Source: Rhizomys pruinosus (lineage: Eukaryota > Chordata > Mammalia > Rodentia > Spalacidae). From it: a stretch of DNA of 64,000 bases. The stretch's first letter is position 1; the number at the start of each line of letters is the position of its first letter. The stretch covers positions 124,001 through 188,000 of the forward strand of contig VZQC01000334.1 in assembly GCA_009823505.1 (NCBI GenBank). The letters are read 5' to 3'. Positions 11,525 to 23,515 of the stretch are shown piece by piece. The notes under the pieces were generated by a model that was given only the letters and a program-made list of their open reading frames with translations, had not been told where the DNA came from and did not search any database. The position numbers and the translations under genes were made by a program.

Positions 11525-11690
11525 CACTGCTTGTTGGGGACTCTCTTGGACATTGCAGATGCTTAACAGCATTCTTGACCTTAATCCAGTAGAAGACAGT
11601 AGCATCCCAATTGTGACAACCAAACAATGTCTACAAATACTGCTAAAAGTCCCTTATGGAGACAAAATTGTCATACTTGAGTATGAGCCA
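11525..11690 (-). mobile_element. MER5A-like hAT-Charlie relic
   Basis: The order of blocks matches reversed MER5A as I remember it: TTGGGGACTCTCTTGGACATTGCAG, TTAACAGCATTCTTGACC, AGCATCCCAATTGTGACAAC, AATGTCTACAAATACTGCTAAAAGTCCC. It is non-autonomous, ancient and lacks clear terminal repeats. Confidence 0.7.
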
Positions 11691-12002
11691 TTCGGGTTCC
11701 CTCAGGAAAGAGATGATGAGTCAGCGTGCATCTGCAGGTTCACCCCTGCTGCCCTTGGGCTCTTCTCAGTATCTTTGCCAACAAAAGATGTCATTCACCT
11801 TTAGCCAATTTGATGCCAAAGCCTGAAAAAGTGTTGACGAGGAGGAGGACACTGAGCAGAGGGCTAGTGGCAGCAGCATGCAGTTGGATAAAGGAATGGC
11901 TTCTAATGTGCTACACAGAGTACAGTAACTATAGTTGAGAGCAATTTGTTTGTTTCACAATGCCAGGAGAGACAGTTTGGAGTGTTTTACTTCTTAAAAA
12001 TA

Positions 12003-12197
12003 TTATATTTATTATTTTTATTTTATGTGTATGAATATATTGCCTGCATATTGGTAGGTGCACTAGTGTTGTTCAATGTCTGAGGAGCTAAGAAGAGGGA
12101 GTTAGATTGTTGGCTGCCACATGGGTACTGGGAATTGAACCCAGGTCCTCTGCAAGAGCAGCCATCTCTTTGACCACTGAACCATCTCTCCAACCCC
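12003..12197 (-). repeat. B2 SINE
   Basis: The reversed A-tail (ATTTATTATTTTTATTTTATGTGTATGAATA) is followed by ACTGGGAATTGAACCCAGGTCC (reversed B box) and ends CCATCTCTCCAACCCC. Moderately diverged. Confidence 0.88.
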
Positions 12198-12514
12198 TTG
12201 AGTTTATTTCTTATTTAAAACTGGTCATTGCACATGGTTTGAATTTTCTGTGTATCTTTTCCACCCGGTAGCATCCTAATTATATTATCAAAGATAGTGA
12301 TGATAGAATCTGGAGACTTCAGTCATTGCTAATAAAATGCAGATCAATGGGACAGGTCCTCTTCAGCATTTCCATCTGCTTTGCTGCCGTTGATTTATGT
12401 ATTAATTTAATCCCCTACCAGTGCTGCCATCAGAGGGAAATGCACCACTTCTTCCTGGCTGAACTGCAAGGCATCTACTTCTGTTCTCGTGTTCTTTTTA
12501 CATCATTTCGTTTT

Positions 12515-13288
12515 CTCTTTTTATTACTTTTTTATGTTTTACCAATTTTCTTTTTTTTCCAAACATTTTATTTTATTTTATTTTTAAATATTTTTTAATA
12601 TATATTTTGTACAAGATTATCAAATCTAGACCCGTGTCCCCCACCCTATCCCCCCACCCCACCAGAGCTCATGTATTCTTCCAAACATGCTTTTCATCTC
12701 TTTCTCAGTCTTTCTCATCCATGTGGAAGTTGACTGTTTTGAGCAGAAGTTCATCTGTTCAGTCAGTTCTTTGATGCAGTCCTTTCTGTTGTTGTTGTTG
12801 TTTCCAATATGCATCACTCCCAACTGCTTGGACAAAAGTTCAAGGGGCCATGCACAAGAAATACTTACAACTAGGTAATTGGCACTAGCATCCACAGATG
12901 AGGGATACCATTCATCGTTTGTTTTTCTGGGACTGTGTTACTTCACTCAGCATGATGTCTTCTAGCTCCAGCCATTTTCCTGCAAAGCTCATGATGTCAT
13001 CTTTACTGCTGCATAGAACTCCATTGTGTAGATGTACCACATTTTCCCTATCCACCTGTCAGTTGAGGGGCATTTGGGTTGGTTCCAGCTCCTTGCTATT
13101 ATGAAGAGAGCTGAAATAAACATAGATGTGCATGTATCTCTGTGGTTGGATGAGTCTTATGGGTACATGCCCAGGAGTGGTATGGCTGGGTCGGGTGGCA
13201 AGTTTATTCCAAGTCCTCCAAGGATTCTCCACACTGCTTTCCATAGTGGCTGTATGAGTTTACATTCCCACCTCTCTTTTTATTACTT
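12515..13288 (-). mobile_element. 5'-truncated L1 with 15-bp TSD
   Basis: A perfect 15-bp duplication CTCTTTTTATTACTT lies at 12515-12529 and 13274-13288. The insert is about 744 bp: a reversed 3' end (TTTTGTACAAGATTATC, C-rich tract, TCCAATATGCATCACTCC) followed by the reversed ORF2 C-terminus up to the GTTTACATTCCCACC block. It has a short (~350 bp) 3' UTR, unlike the long-UTR L1s at 45.8 and 60.8 kb. Confidence 0.92.
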
Positions 13289-13381
13289 AAAAAAGTATTA
13301 ACCAATACTGCCTGCCTATTCTCTCCCCCTATTTCCATCTTTACTTTGATTCTTCTACCTTGTATTTTTCTCCCTCATCTC

Positions 13382-13772
13382 TGTATTAGTGAGGGTTCTC
13401 CAGAGAAATAGAATCAATGGACTACCTGCCCAGGCAGATACATTTTAGGAAAGTGACTCTTGCAAAGAAGCTAGCAGGCCCCAGGTCTGCATGTGGGTAG
13501 GCTGGCTGGACACAAGAGTACAGTTTAAGTGGGAGCCCATGGTTAGAGGGGATCTAGTGGCAACCATTCATTCCCTTTTCTCTGGCTACCCCTTCCTTCA
13601 ATTAACATGACTAGGTGAGGCCCATCCACCAAAGAGGGTGATCTCTTCTATAGTTCCATCTGTTGGAATGTAAATTCCACCTAGTAACTCTTGCACAGAA
13701 ACATTCAGCATCGTGTTTAACCAGATATCTGGGGCCTGGGATACTGTCATGGGTGACACATTAAATTCACCA
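13382..13772 (-). mobile_element. MLT2/ERVL-type solo LTR
   Basis: Reversed LTR terminus TGTATTAGTGAGGGTTCTCCAGAG at the left; GTGAGGCCCATCCACCAAAGAGGG and AACCAGATATCTGGGGCC in the middle; CATTAAATTCACCA at the right. Read on the minus strand, it starts TGGTGAATTTAATG and ends in ACA. This layout matches the ERVL MLT2 family from memory. Solo and diverged. Confidence 0.65.
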
Positions 13773-15034
13773 ATGAAATGGAACTCTTCAGACAAAAATA
13801 TACAAATGCTTTAGCTTCTCGAATGTCTAAGACTATTCCTCAGATGACATCATCCTTTAAAGCTGACCTCCATAGGGAATGGTTTCTGGGTAATACCCTT
13901 CTCTTCACAAAATTTGGTAGTTGTTGCTTCATTGACTCTTAATGTCTTGTCAAAAAAACTCTACTGTAAGTTCAATCAAAATACACACAGTTTTGTCTGG
14001 AAACAAGAATTCTAATGTCAGTTTTGACAAGCAAATGTAAAGAAGGGTAAGGGCAGGCTTTCCAACGTTTTAAATAAAATGTGTAAGGAGGATAGGCTTG
14101 ACAACACAATCATCAAAATATCACTCTAGCAGCTAAAAGAATACTGGCTGAAGAACAAATACACAGCCCACAAAAATACACTTATAATAATTCCAAGATA
14201 ATATTTCAAATATTTGGGATAAAATATATCATATTTACCACATGCCATTTTGAGAATTTATCTTGGTACAGGAAAATTTGCATTTGTTCTTAAACTAAAA
14301 TCCAAATTATGATCCTGACATATATGATTTGTATTTGAAAAGTTTTATTTTATACAAGAAAATCTAGAAATAAATATAATTTGAAGTATATACATTTTCA
14401 AGGTGGGAGCGAGCTATCTTTGAAAATAGAGTTTTTTAATCTTGACTGTGTACAAGGTAATATTTCAGGAAATGGGAGTCTAACAGTAAGCAAGAGAGTT
14501 TGTGGGTCCTGTCTTGGCACAGGTCACATTTGCTACATATCATTGAAATATCTAAGAATAATCAAACAGGAAAAAATCCAATATGTTCTATGAAAATGTT
14601 CAGTGGTTAAGAAAAGGGAAAGATGATTTAAATAATGATGCAAAGTAGGTCCATGATATAGATTTATTGTATGAAGCAGGGAATTTTTTTTTCAAATTGC
14701 AATGAAATTCAAAATGCATCTTTCAAAAGAGGAAACCTGAAATCAGGAAATCTATGTTCACATAACTACTTAAATGTGAACAGTGAACGGAATAAAAGTA
14801 GAAAATTAAACTAATCAATTAGAAAAAAACACTTTAATGATACTCCCAGAGTTCAAAAGACAAAGATTAAAAAGATATAAGGTCCCACAGGGATCTTGAT
14901 TGTCCAGTGTTATGCGGACAAGCCTGTGATGTCCCTGGACTCTATCCTACTCATGAGCAGAAGGCCTTGACTTGTTCTCAAGCTGACCTGGCCCTCAACA
15001 CCAGTCCATCTCCACCATCCACAGCTCTCTTGTC
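13773..15034. other. Unique, AT-rich sequence
   Basis: AT-rich DNA with no recognised repeat or gene. The longest frame (about 70 codons, 14381-14593) has no motif. Confidence 0.4.
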
Positions 15035-15036
15035 TC

Positions 15037-15263
15037 CTTTAAAAATATTTTGTTTTTAATTTTATGTGTATGAGTGTATTGCTTCATTGTCTTTAAGTGT
15101 ACCTGTGTTGTGCAATGCCCACAGAGAGTAGAAAAGAGTGTCAGATCACCTGAAACTGGAGTAATGGACGGTTGTTAGCTGCCATGTGGATGCTGGGAAC
15201 TGAACCCAGGTCATCTGCAAGAGCAGCCAGAGCTCTTAACTGCTGAGCCAGCTCTCTAGCTCC
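15037..15263 (-). repeat. B2 SINE
   Basis: The reversed tail TTTTTAATTTTATGTGTATGAGTG is followed by GCTGGGAACTGAACCCAGGTC, and it ends GAGCCAGCTCTCTAGCTCC. Confidence 0.88.
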
Positions 15264-15414
15264 TTGTCTCCTTTTTTAAGCTACAGATGTTGAAAAGTTC
15301 CACATAAGCTGAACCTACAAATTTACTTGGAACCATCTCTTCAAAAAATATAAGAATTTGAACAGAAGAAAATAGAGTAAATGGAGAAGAAATTATTTTT
15401 TAAGAGTTACTTGA

Positions 15415-17090
15415 GTGTGAAATGTCCCCGACAGGATCGTGAGTTTGAACACTTGGTCCCCAACTAGTGGCGCTGTTTTGGGAGGCTGTGGAACCTCTGG
15501 AGGCAGGATCTAGCTAGGTGGAGGAAGTGGCTCACTGGGGGTCAGGTCTTCAGGTTTGTAGACCAACTCTACTTCCTGAACTATATCTCTCTCTGCTTCT
15601 TCGTCCACCAAGATGTGAGCAGGCAGTGCTTCCTACCACAATCAAAAGCAGCTTCAAGACTTAAGACAGAAGTCAAAATAAGTCACTTTTTTGTCAGGTA
15701 TTTTGTTTGTTTGTTTTTATTTTTTATTGCATTTTCGTACATTTCATACAACAATTCTTAATCAAATGTAGACCTTCTCCATGTCCCCACACCCGCACTG
15801 GACCTCATGCATTCTGTCATACATGTTAAGCCCTACCCAGCCAAGCATCTGTATCCAGGTGTCCTTCAGTGCACATTCACCCACTGGAGTCTAGTTAGTC
15901 TATCTAGAGATCATAAGTAAGGTCTACTCTTCCTCACCCAGTAGTAATCAGTCTCCAACAGTTCCCAGGCTAGGGCTGGCTTGCCACTCATTTCCCTCAC
16001 TCCACTCTGGGCCTTTGTCTGATTAAGTTGGCATGGGTCTTGTGCTCAGTGCCACCATTGCCATTAAATTCACTTGTGCAAGCTTCCAGTGGCCTGGAAC
16101 CCTCTGCTTCCCCATGTTCATGGATCAACCCTGGCTGTCACAATCTTTCTGCTTCCCTCAGCTGTAGGTGGGTGAGGTTTAATATAGGACACACACTCTG
16201 TAGTCTCTTTTCTCTAAAACTTGGCCAGTTGTAGCCTTCCATGTGCAGCACACTGTTGTATAAGGAAGCTTCGCTGGTGAGAGTTGAAGGATGCACAAGT
16301 TTTCTCTCTACCCTGTCCCCCTATGTCCTATGAGCTTTCAGTGTAGAGGTTCCACTGTAGATGTGTCACCTAGGACTGGGCATCTCTCAGACTTATATTC
16401 TCTCCTTGTGAACAGTTTTGGAACCTCGAAGTAGCTTCCATCTGTTGCAAATAAAAGGCTTCTTTGACGAGTTGTGTACAGTATACTTGTCTGTAAATAT
16501 TAGGATCCATATTTAGCATATGGTAAAACAATTTCAGGTGTTTAGAGATATGTCAGAGAGATAGGAATTTCTTTTAGGATCTATCACCTCTCCAACCATG
16601 TGTATTTGGCTCTGTTTACAGTACTCCCGTGAGTTTACTCCCATTGAGAAGTCTTCAAGTCCAATTAGATAGTTGTTGATTACCCCCCCCATAACAATGC
16701 CACTACTGTACCTCTAGAGATAGGTTTGCCATGCCAGTCATTATGTTTATTCAGCTTTAGGGCTGGGTTGGATCATTGATTGATTTTTCTCCTTTAGAAG
16801 CTTGCATAGTATCCTCTCGAACTATGAAAGCTGGATTTCAGGCAGGAGGCTTCCATGTCAGTTCCTGCTCCATTGCTTCAAGCAGTAGGGTCTTATCTTT
16901 GAGTTCTGGGAAACAACCGAGATCTCCAGCAATAGCCTGTGTTACTTTGGAAGTCTCTTAGACTACTCTAACCAACCACTCAAAGGGAGTTATCTCTTGT
17001 CTAACACTGTGCTCCTTAGCATACTGCCCCCAGGTATGCATATGTACTAATATTTTGTCAGGTATTTGTTCACAGTAACAAGTAAATAAT
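15415..17090 (+). mobile_element. MaLR LTR, split by an Lx L1
   Basis: The left part (15415-15703) has GAACACTTGGTCCCCAACTAGTGGCGCTGTTT, GTGGCTCACTGGGGGTCAGG and AGTCAAAATAAGTCAC, typical of MaLR LTRs. The right part (17053-17090) supplies the remaining terminus GTATTTGTTCACAGTAACAAGTAA. The interrupting L1 duplicated TTTTGTCAGGTATTT, so the LTR predates it. Confidence 0.75.
15689..17067 (-). mobile_element. Lx-type L1 3' UTR insertion
   Basis: A perfect 15-bp TSD, TTTTGTCAGGTATTT, lies at 15689-15703 and 17053-17067. The roughly 1.35-kb insert starts T-rich on the plus strand (TTTTTATTGCATTTTCGTACATTTC) and is 3' UTR throughout, with no recognisable ORF2. The long, non-coding body with AGAGATATGTCAGAGAGATAGG resembles rodent Lx 3' UTRs from memory. 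It is strongly 5' truncated. Confidence 0.8.
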
Positions 17091-17234
17091 ATAGAAGTGA
17101 AATAAGAGTGTTTCAAATTCAGGAAATCTCCTAATGCAAAAAGGTGATTAGCAGAGGAACTTTATAGGAGTGTCTCTGAAGTTAGTAGTAAGTCAGATGG
17201 CTTCTAACGTGAGACATGTCTTCTAACTTCTAAG

Positions 17235-17295
17235 TACTCAGATACTGCCCTCTCATGTATTCTTCATGACCCAGCTCCTCTGTGAAGCAGTTTAA
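17235..17295 (-). repeat. L2-like fragment
   Basis: CTCTCATGTATTCTTCATGACCCAGCTCCTCTGTGAAGCAGTTTAACC resembles the L2 3' region (CATCCTTCAAGACCCAGCTC..CTCTGTGAAGCCTT). Short and ancient. Confidence 0.5.
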
Positions 17296-17429
17296 CCTAA
17301 TAAACAATAAACACAACTGAAGAACTGAGATGTGTTAAGGGTATGGTTTGAAAGAAATGGTTCTAAATAATAGAACTGGAAGATATTTTGCTTTAAATAT
17401 TTATTATGGATATAACATGAGATTTATTA

Positions 17430-17800
17430 GAACTATTCAAATGTTAAAAACAGTAGGTATACTGTTAAATTCTCTAGAGAAACAACAAGAAAGGGTATGG
17501 GTGTGTACATGTTTGTGTATGTTAATGTGTGTGTTTGTTTGTGTGTGCATATAGAAATTGTAAGGGAATTGGTTCCTGCAGCTGGGGGATTGGCAAGCCC
17601 GTAGTCTGTAGTCGTGGCACGCTAATAGGCTGGAAATGAGAGCAGGATTTGTTGGCACAGCCTTGAGGAAGAATTCCTTTGTCCCTGGGAGACTTCAGTT
17701 TTTGCTCTTAAGGCAGCCAATTGATTGGATTATCAAAATCATTATCCTTCAAAATCTACCCACACGCACAACTCCTTCGAGGCAACACATCTGCTAGTCT
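17430..17800 (-). mobile_element. MLT2-like LTR fragment with TG insert
   Basis: TTCTCTAGAGAAACAA at about 17470, GGGAATTGGTTCCTGCAGCTGGGGG at 17568 and AGCCAATTGATTGGATTATC at 17715 follow the MLT2-type order (reversed). A TG-rich stretch (about 17497-17551) has grown in the A-rich part. Degenerate. Confidence 0.5.
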
Positions 17801-17934
17801 GAGTACTCAGGCTAGCCATGCTGTTGCCTATGAAGGACTGCCATCAGTGACAGTGCTGTTCAGTGGGCGCTTCACAGCTGTTCTGCATTGTTCAAAACCC
17901 ATATCTAGTTCTTCCTAGAAAACTTCTGATGAAG

Positions 17935-18078
17935 ATTACCTTCATTTTGTAGAGAGAGAAAGTGAGGCATGGAAAGATTACATGGGTAACAGATGCCACA
18001 GTTAGAATTCCCAAACCTGGAAATCAGGCCTGAGATAAAATCTTCACCTAACCACTGTACTACATTGCCAAGAGTAAC
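17935..18078 (-). repeat. MIR SINE
   Basis: Reversed MIR core: GAGAGAAAGTGAGGCATGGAAAGATTAC..GGGTAACAGATGCCACAG..GAATTCCCAAACCTGG..AACCACTGTACTACATTGCC. Typical MIR divergence. Confidence 0.75.
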
Positions 18079-18111
18079 CCAGCCTTCAATTCCAAGATTT
18101 GTCCTATGAAG

Positions 18112-18112
18112 A

Positions 18113-18155
<43 letters not shown>
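18112..18155. repeat. (GA)n microsatellite
   Basis: About 20 GA units, almost pure. Confidence 0.97.
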
Positions 18156-18157
<2 letters not shown>

Positions 18158-18585
18158 AGTGTGTGAAATCCTGCTTGATATCTTGCAAAAATTGATGTTA
18201 ATAGAAATATATATTCCATTTTATCATTACAATGTTAAAAAATGAAATAGTAAGTATTAACAGAAGTTAGAATATTCAGGCACTATTATGTACAAGAAAA
18301 GCATAGATACAGAATGTGAGAAACGAAACCAAGCACGTTAGTAATCACAAAAATGTGTATGATTTTAGCTCCTCCATTGTGCATTAAAGACTATGAAAGA
18401 GAAAAGGTAAAATGTAGATATGTTAGTATATTATTTTATACATTTAAAGTGATTAGAATAATATATAATAAAATAATATAGTTTATATTGTACAGATTAA
18501 ACTTCCAGATATACAAGAAGGTACTAAAGATTAGTGAGATATTTCATTAGGTTCTCCATTTTTGAGAATTAAGAATATATAAATT

Positions 18586-18825
18586 GGGGCTGGAGAGATA
18601 GCCTAGCAGTTAAGAGCACCGAATGCTCTTATAGAGGACCCGGGTTCGATCCCCAGCACCCACATGGCAGCTGAGAACCATCTGTAACTCCAATTCCAGG
18701 AGAACTCCAGTTCCAGGAGAATCCGACACCCTCTTCTGACCTCTGCGGCATTGTACGACAGGGGTGCACAAACCTACATGCACACAGTACATTCATACAC
18801 ATAAATAAATAAAATTTTTAAAATG
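18586..18825 (+). repeat. B2 SINE
   Basis: It starts GGGGCTGGAGAGATAGCC, with B box GGGTTCGATCCCCAGC and an ATAAATAAATAAAATTTTT tail. Flanking TATAATT-type direct repeats (TATAAATT at 18578-18585 and 18826-18833) fit a TSD. The body contains a small duplication (CAATTCCAGGAGAACTCC / CAGTTCCAGGAGAATCC). Confidence 0.92.
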
Positions 18826-18833
18826 TATAAATT

Positions 18834-21023
18834 TAAAATTTGCATACGTGAAGGTCTAAAAGCATTTAAATTTTAATGTTATACTTTAAACTGCATCTGG
18901 TCCTATGACAAGGCATTGATGTAATACAGTTATGTCATAAATCAATAAGGAAAATATGAGACTATAAAAGGCTAAGAAGATAATCAGAGAAAACAAAGAA
19001 AAAATAAAAGCAATAATAAAAACATACAACCTGCCCAATTCATTAAGATTAATGGAAGTCCATTTTATCAGAAAATAAAATACAAACTTAGCCCTCCAAT
19101 GAGTGAGTATCTTTAAGCAAAGTGCGGTTTATTCCCAGCAGTAATGGGATACATCCCATTCCTCTAAACTTCTTTTGCCATTGCAAACTGATAGATTTTT
19201 GCTAAAAGATTCATCTGTGTCAACAAGACCTGAAAATGCCCCTGTTCTCAGGATGGGCCTAGAGCTACATGGTACAGCAGCTGCTTACATAAAGGCCCGA
19301 GTCTCATTCACAGCCTCACAAAACTAAAGAAAAAATTCCATATTCTCTAAGCCACTATTTCTAAACCTAGGATTTTCCCTCAAAGAAAGAAAATACATAG
19401 ATGTTCAAGATGATCTACTAGCATTTGTGGGAGCAACTCTGGACATTTCCATCCACAGGACAAATTCATATACATCAAAGTCCTACCTCTGAAATTGATT
19501 TCATAGCATAGAAAAATCACATAAAATGGAGAGGAAAAGTTATAAAAGTATTTGTAGTCCATGTGCGTTTTGTAAAAATTTATGGCAGATCATATACTGG
19601 GTTCACAACGCTTTGAAATACATAGTTTTATGTGCATAGAAAAGGCACCAAATGGAAGTGCATGGGACTGGGGGGAGCGGGATTAAGGACGAGTCCTGTT
19701 TTCTTGTTAACGCTGTATTTTCTAAATAGTCTCCTGTAGACCTATTTTATCTAATAAATGTTATTTTTTAAAGCAAGTCATTTGGTTTGATGGTGTCTCT
19801 GACAGATGGCATGCCAGCGCGCACGTGTCCACTGTGCAGAGGTCTCAGCATTCTGCACATCACCCTTTCCACTATGTGACAGTTGGAATGATTCGAAAAT
19901 GTCCCTCTGAGTGAGCCAAAATCTGTTGCCCTGTTAATTCTATCCACTGGTCAAAAGTTCATCTCCTTTTCCATATGGCAGGTTCTCAGACTCAGCAGAC
20001 AGCTGTCCTGTCAGCTCTCAGTTTTCCTAGTTAACTCTTCTTAGCTTCTTTCTCGGTTCCCAGTATGGACTCGTCTAGTTTATTGCCTCTCAAGAGTCAG
20101 GTTTACATGTTACAGAATTAAAAGCTTTATGATCAGAATGAGCTCTGCCTTACTTGATTATCAGAAAATTCTGTTCTTCAACTTTCCCTGTGGTCATTTC
20201 TCCATGAGCCACCCTGATCTTCTGGAGCAGCCTTTCCTCAGGGCACACCAGGAGGTAGCCATGTTGTTGCTCTGACTTCATCCCTTCCCTCCTCCCACCA
20301 GAGCTCACCTTACTCCCTACTACCACCGTGGAATGCCATTCATTTTATTCAAGGCTAATCGCAAGGTATCCATCCACTGGAAGAATATTTTGTAGCTACC
20401 CAAACTCACAAGTAAATGGTACTGAAAATGGCCTATGAAATGAGACTCTATAAGGAAAAGGAGACTAGAAATTCATATATTCACAAAGGTAGCCCACAGC
20501 AAAAAAGAAATGGATACTATCAATGGAAATGGAGAGTGATAGAGTGTGAATTGAAAGTTTCTGAAATTCATAACAAGATGATGTTTCTCCAAGTGTAACA
20601 CATAGATACATGTCTCAAGCATATGCTTATGAGTTCGGTTATTCCCTGCGAAATTACCAAGTAACACCTGGAAAAGTACCCAAGGGCTGGCATTTACTCC
20701 AACAAAATGCCTATCCCTAAATTGGTGGGGATTGTTTCATGCCTTCAACTTTTCTTATTGCTCATAACAAAGCTATTAAATGGAACTTTAAAGTATATGT
20801 ACATTATAAGGGTTTTAATGGTCTCAGGGATTAAAGGGCAGAGCAGAGGTGTCCAGGAGTTAGCTGCCTGCTGGTAGGAAAACCTCAAGCCTAGGGATCA
20901 TAGAAGACTCAAAAATATCTCCTGAAGCTTGCTTCTCTTTTATCTACATACACTTTCATGAAACCTTTTCTAGTTAGAGAAAGTGGCAAGGTCTGTTTGT
21001 CTCCCCTGTTCACTTTAAGTTTT

Positions 21024-21025
<2 letters not shown>
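18834..21025. other. Unique sequence, no gene recognised
   Basis: Frames here are 60-64 codons with no recognisable domain. No SINE or L1 was seen. Confidence 0.4.
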
Positions 21026-21071
<46 letters not shown>

Positions 21072-21117
21072 GTCTCTCTCTCTCTCTCATGTGTGTGTGT
21101 GTGTGTGTGTGTGTGTA
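21026..21117. repeat. (TC)n(TG)n compound microsatellite
   Basis: TC repeats with TTTCTG and TGTC interruptions run to about 21088, followed by TG repeats to 21117. It sits beside the reversed A-tail end of the SINE that follows. Confidence 0.96.
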
Positions 21118-21276
21118 TGCACCTGCCATAGTGTGTGAGTGGAGGTCAGAGAGCAGCCTTTGGGACTCAGATCAGTCCTCCTACAATGTGGACCAAGTGG
21201 GTCTTAGGGATTGAGCTCAGATTGTCAGGCTTGAGAGCAAGTGCCTTTCCCCAGGAACCATCTCACTGACTCATCC
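21118..21276 (-). repeat. B3/B4-like SINE
   Basis: GAGTGGAGGTCAGAGAGCAGCCTTTGGGA, then GGGATTGAGCTCAGATTGTCAGGCTTG, ending GGAACCATCTCACTGAC, in reversed tRNA-SINE order. Confidence 0.6.
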
Positions 21277-21278
21277 CT

Positions 21279-21400
21279 GGAAATCTTAACTTCCAATGTG
21301 ATCATGTGAAGAGGCAGAGCCTTTGGGATGTGATTATCTCATGAGCATTGAACTCTTAAGAATGAGGCTAGTACCCTTATGAGACTATACCTCAAAGCTA
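21279..21400 (+). mobile_element. MLT1-like LTR fragment
   Basis: CTTAACTTCCAATGTGATCATGTGAAGAGGCAGAGCCTTTGGGATGTGATTATCTCATGAGC..CTCTTAAGAATGAGGCTAGTACCCTTATGAGA follows the conserved middle of MLT1 LTRs. The 5' and 3' ends are missing. Confidence 0.6.
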
Positions 21401-22869
21401 CTTTGTAGCTTTCTTCTGGTTACAGTTATCTAAAAAGACACTTTACACCTCTGAGTCATCCTACCACCATCTCCAGTTCCAGCCATTACCTCAGTCACAG
21501 AATGGGAAGGCCTTCTTCTTTTTGCTAATATTTTTCTGTATTCAGAGGTCATGCATCATCACATAGTAAAAGTCTACTTACAGGCCATGGCTTCAGTCAG
21601 GAGTGAAACCCAGATCTTTTACTTTTGTCTATGAGTACTGCTGGTTCTCATGTCTGCCTTTGCTTTCAAGCTGCAACCAATTTGCCTGGTATTTTTTTTT
21701 ATGGAGAAAATTTCATCACATGAGTCTGCAGCAGGACAATCCACAACAAATCAGAAGGCAGAGCCTCCGCAGACACCAACTCCACCAGCATCCTGCTGTA
21801 GGCTCGGAGAAGTCGGTGCTTTGCTGTTGAAGCTGCTCAGCCCTTGCTGGTTTTGATGTAGCAATGTGGACAGGCAAAGACAACAGTGGTGGTGACCTGG
21901 GCAGGAGACAACCAACAGGGAGTGTTGGGACATCTAGGAAGTAGTATAAACAGGAAGCCATTATCAGCCCAGGCCCATTGGAAACCAGGGCTGAGCAGCA
22001 GAATCAAGGGCAGGAGCTTCAGGGATTGAAGGATTGGCCACACTCGTTGTCTCTGTCCTTAGGACAGGGCACAAGAAGAAGAAACACCATCTCTTCTGTG
22101 TTCCAGTTCCAGTGTCTTGAATGCATCCTCCCCTGGCCTCTACTTGAGAAACAGTCAGGTCCAGTCTAGTCAGGCTTCCGAGTCAAGAGCAAGCCAGAGA
22201 ATGGCAGAGAGTAGTGAGTAAGAGAGAGAAGCTTTCAGCAAAGTGGGAAGGAGAGGAGAGTGATTAACCATAGATGGTGAGTTCTTTGCCAGGACGCTGA
22301 CAGGAGTTGAGCTGTGGCTCCAGGGAGAATGATGGCGCCCTCTACAGTAAATCTAATTTGAGCACCAGCCAAAACCCTGTGGCCTCAATTGTGAGAGGGT
22401 CAACTGGAGTTTAACAATGAGGACAGTGGTCATGAAGTCCACAGGGCAAGGTGGCTGGGAGAGAACAGCATATTGCACACCTAAAAGGCTCAGGAAAAGA
22501 CAGATCTCATTAACTCAGCAAGAGAGGGGCACAGTCTCCAGGGCAGTGCGTCATGGTCAGCATTTGTCCTGGGTCGTGCGATCCACCAGCGTATAAAGCC
22601 TTCCCAGCATTGCATCTTATCAAGAACAGCCTTCATGTTCCCAATCTTAGACAAGTCCATGAGAAACCAAGAAATTGCTTCATTTTGATTCAAACTTATG
22701 ATGAGGGTGGATGCCTATGACTGTCACAGACAACTCAGGAAACCAAGCTAAGAAGGGCATCCTTTTGTGAGGTGTCCAACCCCAGAGACGTCTCGGGTAC
22801 TGGTGCTGAAGAGAGTTTTTGTCTCCCAATGTCTTTATGGCAGTTATTAATAGTCACTGTCCTCCTCTA
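21401..22869. other. Unique sequence, no gene recognised
   Basis: Several short frames overlap at 21603-22169 on both strands (60-81 codons), and one lies at 22490-22693 (-, 67 codons). None shows a recognisable domain. I considered a decayed retrocopy at 22490-22790 but could not identify a parent. Confidence 0.35.
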
Positions 22870-22871
22870 GA

Positions 22872-23335
22872 GCAGGGCTGCTTAAACAGTTTCCACGTGT
22901 GATACCTTCCGTCCAAGAAATTTTTACAATGCCCCAGGAATGTAAGGATAAAAATAGAAATACAAATATTCACTGACAAAGTAGTAAATTTATTTTAACA
23001 CAGTTCTTCGGTGTACATATGATTTTAGCATTTATCAGAGACAAAACCAAATTTATATGCTATAATGTGCTTAATTACTTTTATATACAGAACTAAATCT
23101 TGGCAGAATATTTGGTGCTCAGAAACATAGCATCCTCAATGTTTTGAAGAGTTGATCAATATTTTGATTTTATAATTGTCAATCCTGCTAATACTGATTC
23201 ACCAAATAGCCAAGGTATGCTGGGCACCATTTCAGAAATTGTTGAAAATTCTTTCCTAATCCCTAGCCAGAATCCATGTAATGATATTTTTATGATAAAC
23301 TAACAAGTCAAACAGCAATTTTTATCTTATTTTAT
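22872..23335 (-). repeat. Unidentified interspersed repeat, candidate
   Basis: The run AGAGCAGGGCTGCTTAAACAG..GAAATTTTTACAATGCCCC..AATATTCACTGACAAAGTAGTAAATTTATTTT..CAATGTTTTGAAGAG..CCTGCTAATACTGATTC resembles a rodent repeat I half-recognise but cannot name. The TTAAACAGTTTCC start is typical of DNA-transposon-derived repeats. Orientation is a guess. Confidence 0.3.
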
Positions 23336-23344
23336 GTCACATTT

Positions 23345-23515
23345 TATCAATTGTAGTGTATGTACACACATGTGCTTGAGAGTGGGTGGTAGTCATAGGT
23401 AACTTTTGGGAGTCAATTCTCTTCTTCCGTCATGTCTTTCCCAGGGACTGAACTCAAGTCCTTAGGCTTAGCAGCAAGTGCCTTTACCTGCTGAGCTATT
23501 TCCTTATGCCACACA
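23345..23515 (-). repeat. B3-like SINE
   Basis: ATGTACACACATGTGCTTGAGAG, GGGACTGAACTCAAGTCCTTAGGC (reversed B box region), ending CTGCTGAGCTATTTCC. Diverged. Confidence 0.55.

Noticed and set aside
22490..22790. Processed pseudogene
   Set aside because: A 67-codon minus-strand frame is present, but I could not identify a parent gene, a poly(A) tail or flanking duplications.
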